In this document: piece by piece, positions 17,859 to 27,652 of the stretch
Position numbering within the stretch: the stretch's first letter is position 1
Layout: each line of letters opens with the position of its first letter
Source of the DNA: Marinomonas lutimaris
Lineage (GTDB): Bacteria > Pseudomonadota > Gammaproteobacteria > Pseudomonadales > Marinomonadaceae
Assembly: GCF_019426345.1 (NCBI RefSeq)
Contig: NZ_JAHLLW010000012.1
Location: 1 to 64,000, forward strand
Length of the DNA: 64,000 bases
Reading direction: 5' to 3'
Notes under the pieces: model-generated
Database searches by the model: none
The model's input: only the letters and a program-made list of their open reading frames with translations
Told to the model about the DNA's origin: nothing
Position numbers and translations under genes: made by a program

Positions 17859-20696
17859 CTAACCAACTAATGCGTCGTTGACCAGCGCTTCTTGTTCTTC
17901 AACATGGATAGACATGTAACCAGCCGCTGGTGCAGCAGACGAAATTCGACCTGCAAAGCGGATTTTTAACTCTGGATACAATTTTTCCAATACTCGATTC
18001 ATACGGTGACGATTGGCATGCCAAGCACCTTGGTTTTTCGGCTCTTCTTGACACCAAACCAAACTCTCAACATTTTTGTACTGTTCTAACTCAGACTCAA
18101 GGTCAGCGTATGGGAACGGATACAATTGCTCCAAACGAATCACAGCAACATCATCTTTTTGTAGCTCTTCACGACGATTAATCAAGTCGAAATAAACCTT
18201 ACCGCTACATAGGACAATACGTTTCACTTTATCCGCAGTAACTGTTTCAGATGATTCTGGTAGGACCGTTTTAAAGCTTCCTTCCGCCAAGTCTTCTAGT
18301 GTCGAAATCGCTTGTTTATGACGCAACAAACTCTTAGGAGACATGATGATAAGCGGACGACGCATTGGACGAATCGCTTGACGACGAATGATATGGAAAA
18401 TTTGTGACGGTGTAGTCGGCACACAAACCTGAATATTATATTCAGCACAAAGCTGCAAGAAGCGCTCTAGTCGTGCTGATGAATGCTCAGGACCTTGACC
18501 TTCATAACCGTGTGGCAACAACATAGTCAAACCACATAAGCGACCCCATTTGTGCTCGCCACTGGTGATAAATTGGTCAATAACAACCTGTGCACCGTTG
18601 GCAAAGTCACCAAACTGCGCTTCCCAAATAACCAAACCTTTTGGTGAAGTACTTGCGTAACCATATTCAAAGGCCAATACCGCTTCTTCTGAAAGGTAAG
18701 AGTCATAAAGATCTAGTGTAGGCTGATCTTCAGACAAATGTTTCAGTGGAATATAAGTACTACCATCTTTTTGACTATGAATGACCGCATGACGATGCGA
18801 GAAAGTACCGCGACCAGAATCCTGACCCGTAATACGAATCGGATAACCCTGCTCAAGCAAAGTTGCAAACGCCAATGTTTCTGCGTAACCCCAGTTTAGA
18901 GGCAAAGCACCTGCTGTCATTTTGTCACGATCTTGATAAATCTTTTGAACTTGACGCTGAACAACCACACCATCAGGAATACTCGTTAATTTCTTAGCGA
19001 CTTCCTGTAATTTAGCCAATGGATATGTCGTATCACCTGCATCAGTCCATTCAACACCAAGATAAGGCTTCCAATCGACAAATGAGCCAGTTTGAGATTC
19101 AAGAACAAGGCTTTTCGCAACATGGCGAGCATTGTCTAAATCTTCACGATTCTCACTGACCATTTGGTCTGATTTTTCTTGTGTAACAACAGACTCTGCA
19201 ACTAGACGCTCAGAGTAAAGAGTACGTGTTGTTTTCAGATTATTAATTACGCTGTACATCAGTGGCTGAGTACCAGAAGGCTCATCCGTTTCATTATGAC
19301 CACGACGACGGTAACAAACCATGTCAATCACAACATCACGACCAAATTCGTAACGGTAATCCAATGCTAGCTGAGTGACAAACAACACCGCCTCTGGATC
19401 ATCACCATTAACGTGGAAGATAGGCGCTTGAATGATTTTAGCAACATCTGTTGCGTATTCAGTAGAGCGAGAATCCTCTTGGCGGTTAGTAGTAAAGCCA
19501 ACTTGGTTGTTGATAACGATATGAACCGTACCACCAGTGCGGTAAGCGCGAGTTTGAGACATTTGGAACGTCTCCATAACAACACCTTGACCAGCAAAAG
19601 CAGCATCACCATGAATTGAGATAGGAACAACAGTTTTACCCGTCGTGTCTTTACGACGATCCTGACGAGCTCGCACCGAACCTTCAACAACAGGAGAAAC
19701 GATTTCCAAATGCGATGGGTTAAAAGACAGGGCGATATGGACTTCCCCACCCGCTGTCATCACATTAGATGAGAAACCTTGGTGATATTTAACGTCACCA
19801 GATGTATTAACTAGTTTTTTACCTTCAAACTCATCAAACAAGTCTTTCGGGTTTTTACCTAGTGTATTAACCAAGACGTTTAGACGGCCACGGTGAGCCA
19901 TACCGATTACAACTTCTTTAGCGCCAAGTGCGCCAGATCGTTGAATCAACTCATTCACCATAGGGATCAGACTCTCGCCACCCTCAAGACCAAAACGTTT
20001 TGCACCTGGGTAACGGCTAGCAAGATATTTTTCTAGACCTTCCGCTGCAGTTAAACGCTCTAGTAAATTTTCACGGGTTTCTTGTGAGTATTCTGGATGC
20101 GAGCGAACCGATTCAACACGCTGTTGAAGCCACGCTTTTTCTTGCGTATCAACAATGTGCATGAATTCATAACCTATGCTTCCGCAATAGGTTTTTTCAA
20201 GTTCGGATACAATTTCACTTAATTTGAGAGAGTCTTTATTAAAAAACAAAGAACCTACATTGAATGTTGTATCTAAGTCAGCGCCAGTTAATTGGTGATA
20301 ACCAATATCTAGGTCGGCAACTTTTTCTCGCTTTTGCAATCCAAGTGGATCAAGTGTCGCATGTTGATGCCCGCGTACGCGATAAGCATTAATCAGTTGC
20401 AACACGTTAATTTGCTTCTGTTCATGTGCAGAACTAGCTACCACACCCGTAGAAACAGGCATTGAACGGAACTTATTCTTACCAATCTGCAGAAACTGCT
20501 CTTGAATCACTGAATGAGGAAGATCAGTTGATTGCGCTTCACTTACGCGAGGCAATTGATCAAAACATTTACGCCATTCTTCCGACACTGAGTTCGGATC
20601 GACGAGGTAGCTTTCAAACAACCCTTCAACATATTCCAAGTTTCCACCTGAAAAATGAGAGGTGCTCCACAGCAACTCCATTAAACTTTCGTGCAT
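17859..20696 (-). CDS. sucA: 2-oxoglutarate dehydrogenase E1 component
   Basis: A 945-residue thiamine-diphosphate enzyme that decarboxylates 2-oxoglutarate and succinylates the E2 lipoyl arm. The N terminus MHESLMELLWSTSHFSGGN and the VEGLFESYLVDPNSV segment fit the pseudomonad-type E2-binding region, which supports ATG 20696. ThDP/Mg binding is seen in HGDAAFAGQGVVMET and the following INNQVGFTT. AHRGRLNVL and MLLPHGYEGQGPEHSSAR are conserved active-site segments. Full length. It is preceded by a 377-base gap containing the sdh terminator and two palindromes, so it probably has its own promoter. Confidence 0.98.
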   Translation of the reverse strand: MHESLMELLWSTSHFSGGNLEYVEGLFESYLVDPNSVSEEWRKCFDQLPRVSEAQSTDLPHSVIQEQFLQIGKNKFRSMPVSTGVVASSAHEQKQINVLQLINAYRVRGHQHATLDPLGLQKREKVADLDIGYHQLTGADLDTTFNVGSLFFNKDSLKLSEIVSELEKTYCGSIGYEFMHIVDTQEKAWLQQRVESVRSHPEYSQETRENLLERLTAAEGLEKYLASRYPGAKRFGLEGGESLIPMVNELIQRSGALGAKEVVIGMAHRGRLNVLVNTLGKNPKDLFDEFEGKKLVNTSGDVKYHQGFSSNVMTAGGEVHIALSFNPSHLEIVSPVVEGSVRARQDRRKDTTGKTVVPISIHGDAAFAGQGVVMETFQMSQTRAYRTGGTVHIVINNQVGFTTNRQEDSRSTEYATDVAKIIQAPIFHVNGDDPEAVLFVTQLALDYRYEFGRDVVIDMVCYRRRGHNETDEPSGTQPLMYSVINNLKTTRTLYSERLVAESVVTQEKSDQMVSENREDLDNARHVAKSLVLESQTGSFVDWKPYLGVEWTDAGDTTYPLAKLQEVAKKLTSIPDGVVVQRQVQKIYQDRDKMTAGALPLNWGYAETLAFATLLEQGYPIRITGQDSGRGTFSHRHAVIHSQKDGSTYIPLKHLSEDQPTLDLYDSYLSEEAVLAFEYGYASTSPKGLVIWEAQFGDFANGAQVVIDQFITSGEHKWGRLCGLTMLLPHGYEGQGPEHSSARLERFLQLCAEYNIQVCVPTTPSQIFHIIRRQAIRPMRRPLIIMSPKSLLRHKQAISTLEDLAEGSFKTVLPESSETVTADKVKRIVLCSGKVYFDLINRREELQKDDVAVIRLEQLYPFPYADLESELEQYKNVESLVWCQEEPKNQGAWHANRHRMNRVLEKLYPELKIRFAGRISSAAPAAGYMSIHVEEQEALVNDALVG

Positions 20697-20985
20697 TCTC
20701 GATCACCCTTATGTTCGAGCCAGCTACCGGGGTCCCGGTATCAACCTATGATTAAGGTCGATCATTTTATCAGGCCCGTAAGGCTATTAAAGCCTCGATT
20801 TTTTGTTTATTTCCAGCTACTTTCGCCCTTTTACGTTTCAATACTAAGCCACTAAAAGTATTTTATTTAGTTAAATAAAATACCCTGAATCCATAATCAC
20901 TGAGTCAGTAGCTTTTCTTAGTACATCCTTGCTCGTAAAGATCGAATTTTAAATTCTTTTTGTTACATTCTCTACATAAGAATAT
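20697..20985 (-). promoter_or_regulatory. sucA upstream region with two palindromes
   Basis: This is the sucA-proximal part of the sdhB-sucA gap. It holds a perfect palindrome with 12-base arms, GTATTTTATTTA/TAAATAAAATAC (20858-20883), and a GC-rich palindrome TACCGGGGTCCCGGTA (20725-20740) about 30 bases before the sucA start. Either could be a regulator site or an mRNA hairpin. No convincing -35/-10 pair was found by eye. Confidence 0.4.
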
Positions 20986-20986
20986 G

Positions 20987-21023
20987 CAAAAATGGCGGCA
21001 TTGAAATTAATATTCAAGCCGCC
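20987..21023 (-). terminator. Terminator of the sdhCDAB operon
   Basis: Read leftward, GGCGGC-TTGAA pairs with TTCAA-(T)-GCCGCC around an AT-rich loop, and ATTTTT follows. It starts 50 bases after the sdhB stop. It should separate sdhCDAB from sucAB, at least partly. Confidence 0.75.
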
Positions 21024-21073
21024 TACTTTCGGTGGTCACATCAAAACGCAATTATGAACCACACGGAGCACTA

Positions 21074-21778
21074 TTAGGTCGCTCTCTGCAAAAGCATAGT
21101 ACGAATATTACCAATTGCCTTAGTAGGATTTAATCCTTTAGGACAAACGTTGACACAGTTCATGATACCGTGACAACGGAAAACGCTGAATGGATCATCT
21201 AAATCACTAAGACGCTCTTGAGTTGCCGTATCACGACTATCCGCCAAGAAACGATATGCTTGCAACAAGCCAGACGGACCAACAAATTTATCTGGGTTCC
21301 ACCAGAAAGATGGGCAAGCCGTTGAACAACAAGCACATAAGATACATTCATAAAGGCCATCAAGCTTTTCACGCTCTTCAGGGCTTTGCAAGCGCTCAAT
21401 CGCTGGTGCTGGCGCATCATTGATCAAGAACGGGCGAATTTTCTCATATTGCTTATAGAATTGCCCCATATCTACGACAAGATCACGAACCACAGGCAAA
21501 CCAGGAAGTGGACGCAATACCAACTTACCTTTTTTAACCGCTTCAGAAACTGGCGTAATACAAGCTAGACCATTTTTGCCTGACATATTCATACCATCTG
21601 AACCACATACACCTTCACGGCATGAACGACGGTAAGAAATACTAGGATCTTGAGCCTTCAACAAGTTTAAAACATCAAGCACCATTAGGTCTTTACCTGC
21701 TGGCAACTCAATTTCATAATCCTGCATATAAGGAGCGTCGTCCTTCTCAGGATTGTAGCGATAAATACTAACTAACAT
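21074..21778 (-). CDS. sdhB: Succinate dehydrogenase iron-sulfur subunit
   Basis: A 234-residue subunit carrying the electron wire of complex II from FAD to quinone. The [2Fe-2S] Cys cluster is in SCREGVCGSDGMNMSGKNGLAC (about 54-75). The [4Fe-4S] and [3Fe-4S] ligands are in CILCACCSTACPSFWWN and CHGIMNCVNVCPKGLNP. ATG 21778 has AAGGAG eight bases upstream; GTG 21784 is too close to that site. Six-base-scale spacing behind sdhA shows co-translation. Full length for the family. Confidence 0.97.
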   Translation of the reverse strand: MLVSIYRYNPEKDDAPYMQDYEIELPAGKDLMVLDVLNLLKAQDPSISYRRSCREGVCGSDGMNMSGKNGLACITPVSEAVKKGKLVLRPLPGLPVVRDLVVDMGQFYKQYEKIRPFLINDAPAPAIERLQSPEEREKLDGLYECILCACCSTACPSFWWNPDKFVGPSGLLQAYRFLADSRDTATQERLSDLDDPFSVFRCHGIMNCVNVCPKGLNPTKAIGNIRTMLLQRAT

Positions 21779-21790
21779 TGACACAACTCC

Positions 21791-23563
21791 TTAGTATGAA
21801 CGAATTTTAGGTGGGAAAGCTTCCATAGTTTTTGGCGCAAAGTTTACATCACGCTTAGTCACTTTCTTATCAGCCGGGTGGAACAAAGAATGTTTCAACC
21901 AGTTTTCATCGTCACGTTCAGTAAAGTCATTACGCGCGTGAGCCCCACGGCTTTCCTTACGGAATTCAGCAGGAATAGCAGTAGCTTCAGCAACTTCCAA
22001 TAAGTTCTCAAGTTCAAGAGCTTCAATACGAGCAGTGTTAAAGGCTTGACTCTTATCTTCAAGGTGCAAATTCTCAACACGAGTACGAATATCTTTAAGT
22101 TGAGACAAACCTTTCTGCATTGCCTCGCCATCACGGAATACACCGAAGTAGAGCTGCATTACACGCTGAAGGTCCGCACGAACAGCGGCAACACTTTCAC
22201 CACCTGTTGTGTTATTTAAGCGATTTAGACGAACCAACGCTTTTTCGATATTGGTATCGTCAGCATCAAGCGATTCAAAACCTTCATCCAAAGATTTTTT
22301 AACTTGAATACCAACTGCACGCCCAAACACAACCAAATCAAGTAATGAGTTACCACCAAGACGATTTGCACCATGTACAGACACACAAGCAGCCTCACCA
22401 CACGCGTAAAGACCATCAATGATAACGTCTTCACCCGCTTCGTTAATCTTAATTGCTTGACCACCGATATTCGTTGGAATACCACCCATCATATAGTGAC
22501 AAGTAGGGATAACTGGAATTGGCTCTTTAACTGGGTCAACGTGAGCAAAAGTACGAGAAAGCTCAAGAATACCAGGAAGACGCTTATTCAACGTCTCTTC
22601 ACCCAAGTGATCCAATTTAAGCAATACGTGATCACCATCAGGACCACAGCCACGGCCTTCTAAAATTTCAAGAACCATTGAGCGAGCAACAACATCACGA
22701 CCAGCAAGGTCTTTTGCGTTTGGAGCATAACGCTCCATAAAGCGTTCACCGTCTTTATTAATTAGGTATCCACCTTCACCACGACAACCTTCTGTTACAA
22801 GCGTACCTGCACCATAAATACCTGTTGGGTGAAACTGCCACATTTCCATATCTTGCATTGGGAAGCCAGCACGCAACGCCATACCTACACCATCACCTGT
22901 ATTGATGTGAGCATTGGTTGTAGATTGATAAATACGGCCAGCACCACCAGTCGCGATAACCGTTGCCTTAGCTTTTAGATAGACGGTTTCACCATTTTCA
23001 ATACAGATTGCAATAACACCAACAACCGCATCTTCGCTATTTTTCACAAGATCAGTCGCATACCATTCATTTAAGAATGTCGTGCCGCCTTTAAGGTTAC
23101 CCTGATAAAGCGTATGAAGAAGAGCGTGGCCTGTACGGTCAGCAGCAGCACAAGTACGAGCAGCCTGACCACCTTTACCAAAATCTTTAGACTGTCCACC
23201 AAATGGACGCTGGTAAATACGACCTTGCTCTGTACGAGAAAATGGTAGACCCATGTGTTCAAGCTCAAAAACAGCCTGAGGACCTACAGAACACATGTAT
23301 TCAATAGCATCTTGGTCACCGATGTAATCCGACCCTTTTACGGTGTCATACATGTGCCAGCGCCAATCATCATTTGGATCATCACTTGCAATCGCACAAG
23401 TAATACCACCTTGAGCGGACACAGTGTGTGAACGCGTTGGGAATACTTTAGTAACACATGCGGTATTCAAACCGGATTCAGTTAACTGAAGTGCTGCACG
23501 CATACCTGCGCCACCACCACCGATAACAATGGCATCAAAAGAAATAGTACGAATATTTGCCAT
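21791..23563 (-). CDS. sdhA: Succinate dehydrogenase flavoprotein subunit
   Basis: A 590-residue catalytic subunit that oxidises succinate to fumarate using covalently bound FAD. The FAD-binding start [18 protein letters not shown] is near residue 10. The flavin-attachment His is in [10 protein letters not shown] (about residue 45), and the active-site stretch [23 protein letters not shown] is near residue 245. [19 protein letters not shown] is present near residue 400. It starts three bases after the sdhD stop. Length and motifs are normal. Confidence 0.98.
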   Translation of the reverse strand: MANIRTISFDAIVIGGGGAGMRAALQLTESGLNTACVTKVFPTRSHTVSAQGGITCAIASDDPNDDWRWHMYDTVKGSDYIGDQDAIEYMCSVGPQAVFELEHMGLPFSRTEQGRIYQRPFGGQSKDFGKGGQAARTCAAADRTGHALLHTLYQGNLKGGTTFLNEWYATDLVKNSEDAVVGVIAICIENGETVYLKAKATVIATGGAGRIYQSTTNAHINTGDGVGMALRAGFPMQDMEMWQFHPTGIYGAGTLVTEGCRGEGGYLINKDGERFMERYAPNAKDLAGRDVVARSMVLEILEGRGCGPDGDHVLLKLDHLGEETLNKRLPGILELSRTFAHVDPVKEPIPVIPTCHYMMGGIPTNIGGQAIKINEAGEDVIIDGLYACGEAACVSVHGANRLGGNSLLDLVVFGRAVGIQVKKSLDEGFESLDADDTNIEKALVRLNRLNNTTGGESVAAVRADLQRVMQLYFGVFRDGEAMQKGLSQLKDIRTRVENLHLEDKSQAFNTARIEALELENLLEVAEATAIPAEFRKESRGAHARNDFTERDDENWLKHSLFHPADKKVTKRDVNFAPKTMEAFPPKIRSY

Positions 23564-23566
23564 TAC

Positions 23567-23914
23567 TTATAGCCCCCAAAGAACCTGAACACCCCATACG
23601 ATGTAAACAAACATTACAAGGCCGCATAGAGATTGAAAAAAGAAACGAGCACCAGTTGCTTTAATATAGTCTGTAGAAATAGACCACAAGCCAATCCAAG
23701 AATGCATACCAATAGATAAAAGCACCATCAAGCTAAATATGCGCATCCATGTTGCTTCAAATAAAGCGCTCCACTGATCGTATGTAAGATCAGGATTAAG
23801 CAGCAAGTAACCGATAATGAAAACCGTGTATAGAGACAATACAACGGCAGAAACTCGTTGCATCATCCAGTCGTAAAGGCCTGAACGACCAAAACTTGTG
23901 ATTTGAGTTACCAT
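23567..23914 (-). CDS. sdhD: Succinate dehydrogenase membrane anchor
   Basis: A 115-residue membrane anchor of complex II with three hydrophobic segments (about 18-38, 52-75, 90-112). RSGLYDWMMQRVSAVVLSLYTVFI carries the conserved arginine/serine region near the quinone site, and HSWIGLWSISTDYIK holds the conserved His and the Asp-Tyr pair. Both ATG 23920 and ATG 23914 are possible. The second gives the usual MVTQ start and overlaps the end of sdhC by seven bases, so translation is coupled. Confidence 0.92.
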   Translation of the reverse strand: MVTQITSFGRSGLYDWMMQRVSAVVLSLYTVFIIGYLLLNPDLTYDQWSALFEATWMRIFSLMVLLSIGMHSWIGLWSISTDYIKATGARFFFQSLCGLVMFVYIVWGVQVLWGL

Positions 23915-24285
23915 ATCCAAACTCCTGCTAATACAATAAGAACTGCAGCAATCACAATGTTTGCGATAGCAGCACTACGTCCGCTTTCTAATTCTTCAAA
24001 ATACCCCATATCCATAAACAAGTGTTTCACACCCGCTACGAAGTGGTACATCAGCGCAGAAACAACACCCCAAATAACAAACTTAACTAAAAAGTTAGTT
24101 TGCAGTGCATTAACCACCTGATCAAAACCTTCTTGAGATTCTAAAGAAAGATCGAACGCATAAAACAAGAAAGCTAACCCCACAAAAAGGATGATTCCTG
24201 TTACACGGTGAAGGATAGACACGATTGCTGTGACGGGCATCGATATTGTTAAAATATCAAGGTTGACTGGTCTTTTTTTATTCAC
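23908..24285 (-). CDS. sdhC: Succinate dehydrogenase cytochrome b556 subunit
   Basis: A 125-residue haem b-binding anchor of complex II, starting at GTG 24285. The N terminus MNKKRPVNLDILTISMPVTAIVSILHRVTGIILF is characteristic, with the Ser/Arg quinone-site residues in SILHRVTG. The haem-ligand His lies in HFVAGVKHLFMD (about residues 81-92). Three transmembrane segments are visible. There is no good Shine-Dalgarno, and a leader of roughly 190 bases is predicted, so post-transcriptional control of the operon is possible. Confidence 0.95.
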   Translation of the reverse strand: MNKKRPVNLDILTISMPVTAIVSILHRVTGIILFVGLAFLFYAFDLSLESQEGFDQVVNALQTNFLVKFVIWGVVSALMYHFVAGVKHLFMDMGYFEELESGRSAAIANIVIAAVLIVLAGVWIW

Positions 24286-24483
24286 GACTTTTTACACCAT
24301 CTTATCGATTGAATGGTCAATCACGACCCAATGTCTATACGCAATTACACAATCTTTAAAAAGAGTAACGCAATCACGTCATAGGCCTGCTTTGAAAATC
24401 TCATCGATTTGCAAACAAATGTTTAAAAGCGACTCTCTTTTATCCATTAGCATCAGCAAATCAATGAAATCGTCTGAGGCGCA

Positions 24484-24513
24484 ATTATAGACCAGCCAAA
24501 AATACTAAGACAA
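24484..24513 (-). promoter_or_regulatory. Candidate sdhC promoter
   Basis: On the minus strand a perfect TATAAT (24489-24484) lies 18 bases from TTGTCT (24513-24508, four of six matches to the -35 consensus). Initiation near 24477 would give a leader of about 190 bases before sdhC. It sits in the divergent sdhC-gltA gap of 570 bases (24286-24855), where no believable gene was found. Confidence 0.4.
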
Positions 24514-24750
24514 ATAGACTGAACAAGAGGTTTTCAATGGTCACCATTCAGCAAATGAATGTAGCCATAAGCCGAAACAATAATGGTATAAAATTACATA
24601 ATTATTTACACAAAAAACAGGATTAAAAACCTTATTTTTCAATAGGATATTGAAAAAACACTAACACCTTGACTTTATGCTACTTTATATTTTTGTCAGA
24701 TAATTACAAAATTAGACACCCTAATGTAAATAGAGTGCAAATGAACAAGA

Positions 24751-24780
24751 TTGACATTTATAGTCTAGAGACAGTATTTT
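24751..24780 (+). promoter_or_regulatory. Candidate gltA promoter
   Basis: A perfect -35 TTGACA (24751-24756) is followed 18 bases later by TATTTT (24775-24780). Predicted initiation near 24787 gives a leader of about 70 bases ending in AAGGAG before gltA ATG 24856. Confidence 0.55.
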
Positions 24781-24855
24781 TTCCGCACCTTCTGGGCCAG
24801 GTAGAGTCAACCTACGACTTCTTAGCCCCGAACCAGAATACGAAGGAGACCATAA

Positions 24856-26139
24856 ATGGCTGATAAAAAAGCGACACTCAAAGTGGACGGAATCGATAAA
24901 ACTATCGAGCTTCCTGTTCTTTCAGGCACTTTAGGCACAGACGTTATAGACGTTCGTAGCTTAGGCGCTAACGGTGTATTCACCTACGATCCAGGCTTTA
25001 TGTCTACCGGCTCTTGTGAATCCTCTATTACATTCATAGATGGAGACGCTGGAATCCTTTTGCATCGAGGCTACCCAATTGCCCAACTTGCAGAGCATTC
25101 AGACTACCTAGAAACATGTTACTTGTTACTTTATGGGGAACTTCCCGATAAAGACCAAAAAGCAGAATTTGAAAAAACGGTTGGTAAACACACCATGGTG
25201 AACCAATCGATGCACAAATTCATTGAAGGCTTTAGAAATGATGCCCATCCGATGGCAATCATGTGCGGCCTAGTTGGTGCGCTATCTGCTTTTTATCAAG
25301 ATCATATGGATATTAACAATCCTAAACATCGTGAAATTGCAGCATTTCGCCTAATTTCTAAAATGCCGACGCTGGCATCTATATGCTACAAATACTCTAA
25401 AGATCAGCCTGTTATGTACCCACGTAACGACCTATCTTATGCAGAGAACTTCTTGTACATGATGTTTGCAAACCCTTGCGAAGACTATGTAGTAAACCCA
25501 GTTTTCGCTAAAGCAATGGATAGAATCTTTATCCTGCATGCAGACCATGAGCAAAATGCTTCGACATCCACTGTACGCTTAGCAGGTTCCTCTGGCGCCA
25601 ATCCATTTGCTTGTATTGCTGCTGGTATTGCAACACTTTGGGGGCCTGCTCACGGTGGCGCTAACGAAGCGGTACTAACAATGCTTGAAGAAATTGGTGA
25701 CGTTGAAAATATCGATGAATACATTGCAAAAGCAAAAGATAAAAACGACCCGTTTAGATTGATGGGCTTTGGTCATCGTGTTTACAAAAACTTTGACCCC
25801 CGCGCTAAAGTGATGCGAGAGACCTGCGACCAAGTGTTGGCTGAACTAGGTCAATCGAATGATCCATTACTAAAAATCGCGAAGCGTCTTGAGCAAATCG
25901 CCCTAGAAGATCCTTATTTTGTAGAGCGTAAGCTTTACCCTAACGTGGACTTCTACTCTGGCATCATTATGAAAGCGATTGGTATTCCTACCAGCATGTT
26001 TACGGTGATTTTTGCCATGTCTCGTACCATTGGTTGGATTTCCCATTGGAACGAAATGATCAGTGGACCTTACAAAATTGGCCGTCCTCGTCAATTATAT
26101 GTTGGTAAACCTGAGCGTAATTATCCAACTAAAAAGTAA
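24856..26139 (+). CDS. gltA: Citrate synthase (type II)
   Basis: A 427-residue entry enzyme of the TCA cycle (oxaloacetate + acetyl-CoA to citrate). The N terminus [22 protein letters not shown] is typical of the NADH-sensitive hexameric Gram-negative type. Active-site motifs include [24 protein letters not shown] (about 230-255) and [12 protein letters not shown], with the catalytic Asp near [14 protein letters not shown] lies eight bases before the start. It is divergent from sdhC, as in many gammaproteobacteria, and is followed by a strong bidirectional terminator. Confidence 0.98.
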   Translation: MADKKATLKVDGIDKTIELPVLSGTLGTDVIDVRSLGANGVFTYDPGFMSTGSCESSITFIDGDAGILLHRGYPIAQLAEHSDYLETCYLLLYGELPDKDQKAEFEKTVGKHTMVNQSMHKFIEGFRNDAHPMAIMCGLVGALSAFYQDHMDINNPKHREIAAFRLISKMPTLASICYKYSKDQPVMYPRNDLSYAENFLYMMFANPCEDYVVNPVFAKAMDRIFILHADHEQNASTSTVRLAGSSGANPFACIAAGIATLWGPAHGGANEAVLTMLEEIGDVENIDEYIAKAKDKNDPFRLMGFGHRVYKNFDPRAKVMRETCDQVLAELGQSNDPLLKIAKRLEQIALEDPYFVERKLYPNVDFYSGIIMKAIGIPTSMFTVIFAMSRTIGWISHWNEMISGPYKIGRPRQLYVGKPERNYPTKK

Positions 26140-26161
26140 TTCATTGGACTAATGGATTATA

Positions 26162-26189
26162 AAAAAACGCGCCGTAAGGCGCGTTTTTT
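26162..26189. terminator. Bidirectional terminator between gltA and the small DUF2066-linked gene
   Basis: AAAAAACGCGCC and GGCGCGTTTTTT form a perfect stem on a GTAA loop. It lies 22 bases after gltA and 30 bases after the convergent minus-strand gene, and gives a T-tract in both directions. Confidence 0.92.
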
Positions 26190-26219
26190 ATATGCTAAAA
26201 TCAGTAACAATGCTAAGCA

Positions 26220-26450
26220 CTACTCTTCATCATCTTCGACTATTTCAGTTACAGTCGAATGACCGCACTTCACACAATCACCCTCTATCCATACTCTCTC
26301 TTTGCTTTCAAACTCCTTGGGATTGCTCATTCCCAAGTCCACTTCCATACAGTGATTACACCAAGTTTGCGCCAAAAAATCGTTTTGCTCCTCCACTGGA
26401 CGAGCAAAAAAATCTCGCTCTACAACCTTTTCATCCAATAGATCTGTCAT
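26220..26450 (-). CDS. Small acidic protein with two CxxC pairs
   Basis: A 76-residue protein of unknown function. WCNHCMEVDLG near residue 30 and DCVKCGHS near residue 58 give two CxxC pairs, probably one zinc site. The N and C termini are acidic (ends IVEDDEE). Its ATG directly abuts the stop of the upstream DUF2066 gene (TAAATG), so the two are translated together. I recognise no named family. The placement suggests a partner or passenger of the DUF2066 protein, but nothing in the sequence shows a function. Confidence 0.65.
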   Translation of the reverse strand: MTDLLDEKVVERDFFARPVEEQNDFLAQTWCNHCMEVDLGMSNPKEFESKERVWIEGDCVKCGHSTVTEIVEDDEE

Positions 26451-27536
26451 TTAATTCACTCCACTATATTGATAAGACACAACTCGATTTGCATCAGGAT
26501 CTAAGGCATTCAATGGTGCACTAATTAACAAGCTGCTTAGTGATATACTGTTAAATAGCTTTTGCTTATCACCATCAATCTCAATCGAAAATTCAACTTT
26601 TTCACCATCAACCTGAACCAAAGTTACATCTCGGACCACCCCTATATTTTCTAAGTAGGACTGCACTTTACTCATAACACTGTAGCTCTTAACACCCACT
26701 ATCTGAACATTCAACTTACTAGCAGAGCCGCCATTACGTACTGAAGCATAACGAGACGAAAATGCTTTAGCCAAGTCAGCACTCGCTTGATCAATTAAGT
26801 CATTAAGGTTTTCACCTCGCAAAACAAATCGCTCTGTCTCGCCACTTTTTAATAACACCAATAAATTTCCGCTCACTTGCCCTGCATAATTACTTATTCT
26901 AAGAGCCGCTACAGAATCCGTCTGATAACGTTTACTCGCATTTGTTATGCTGTCCTCAAAAAAGCCCCAGACATCAGACGCAGCAAGACTTCGTTTATCG
27001 ACATCATCAAGCAAAGGTGCATAAATAGGCACACCGACTTTGCCAGCAGACTGTGCTAATTTATTCAGCGCCTCTGATGGCTCTTTTGATCCAGATAATG
27101 TCCTAACACCATTATTTTCACTCACCAACCAGACCAAGACAGACGGTCTATTCCCACCCCAAACTGGCAAATTATTCTGCGACAAAAAGCCATCAATGGA
27201 TTCTTGATAAAAAGTTACCTTAACTTGCTTACCGGGAACCAAGCCGTCATCAGAAGGCAACAACTCGTTAAGCGACGCTACAGAATGTTGCACAACCCAA
27301 GTTGGTGCTTTCTTTTTAGCCTGCTCTAATAAATCACCAGAAATGGCATTTTTATTACCCGAGACTTTTATCAACACATCCTCAGCGGCCAAACCAAATG
27401 CTTCATTTAGCATTTGCGCCTCTGATTGTGTCACTGGCAGATTAATTTCAGCACTATAAAGCCCCTCAACAGGGACTGCATTGACTGGCGAAATACAAAA
27501 AACACTAATAAGTAGTAAAAATATACGAGAATTCAT
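26451..27536 (-). CDS. DUF2066 domain-containing protein, probably exported
   Basis: A 361-residue protein with an N-terminal signal peptide (RIFLLLISVFCISPVNAVPV, cleavage near residue 20). It then matches the DUF2066 pattern: LYSAEINLPVTQSEAQMLNEAFGLAAEDVLIKVSGN near 26-61 and the VWLVSENNGVR region near 131. DUF2066 genes are commonly found divergent from purM in gammaproteobacteria, as here, which supports the assignment. The cellular role is unknown; a periplasmic or membrane-associated location is inferred from the signal sequence. Confidence 0.8.
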   Translation of the reverse strand: MNSRIFLLLISVFCISPVNAVPVEGLYSAEINLPVTQSEAQMLNEAFGLAAEDVLIKVSGNKNAISGDLLEQAKKKAPTWVVQHSVASLNELLPSDDGLVPGKQVKVTFYQESIDGFLSQNNLPVWGGNRPSVLVWLVSENNGVRTLSGSKEPSEALNKLAQSAGKVGVPIYAPLLDDVDKRSLAASDVWGFFEDSITNASKRYQTDSVAALRISNYAGQVSGNLLVLLKSGETERFVLRGENLNDLIDQASADLAKAFSSRYASVRNGGSASKLNVQIVGVKSYSVMSKVQSYLENIGVVRDVTLVQVDGEKVEFSIEIDGDKQKLFNSISLSSLLISAPLNALDPDANRVVSYQYSGVN

Positions 27537-27652
27537 AACCCTTCCTTCGTTTATTTGCCTATTCTACTGTCTTAATTGCAAAGAACCATAGCCCTAATGC
27601 GCCACTATGCTAAAATGCATTTTTTTCCTCGTACCATGATAAGGCATAGGCA

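Noticed and set aside
24669-24863. Open frame of 64 codons upstream of and overlapping gltA
   Set aside because: It covers the gltA promoter candidate and ribosome site and has no recognisable domain; the sequence is better explained as a leader.
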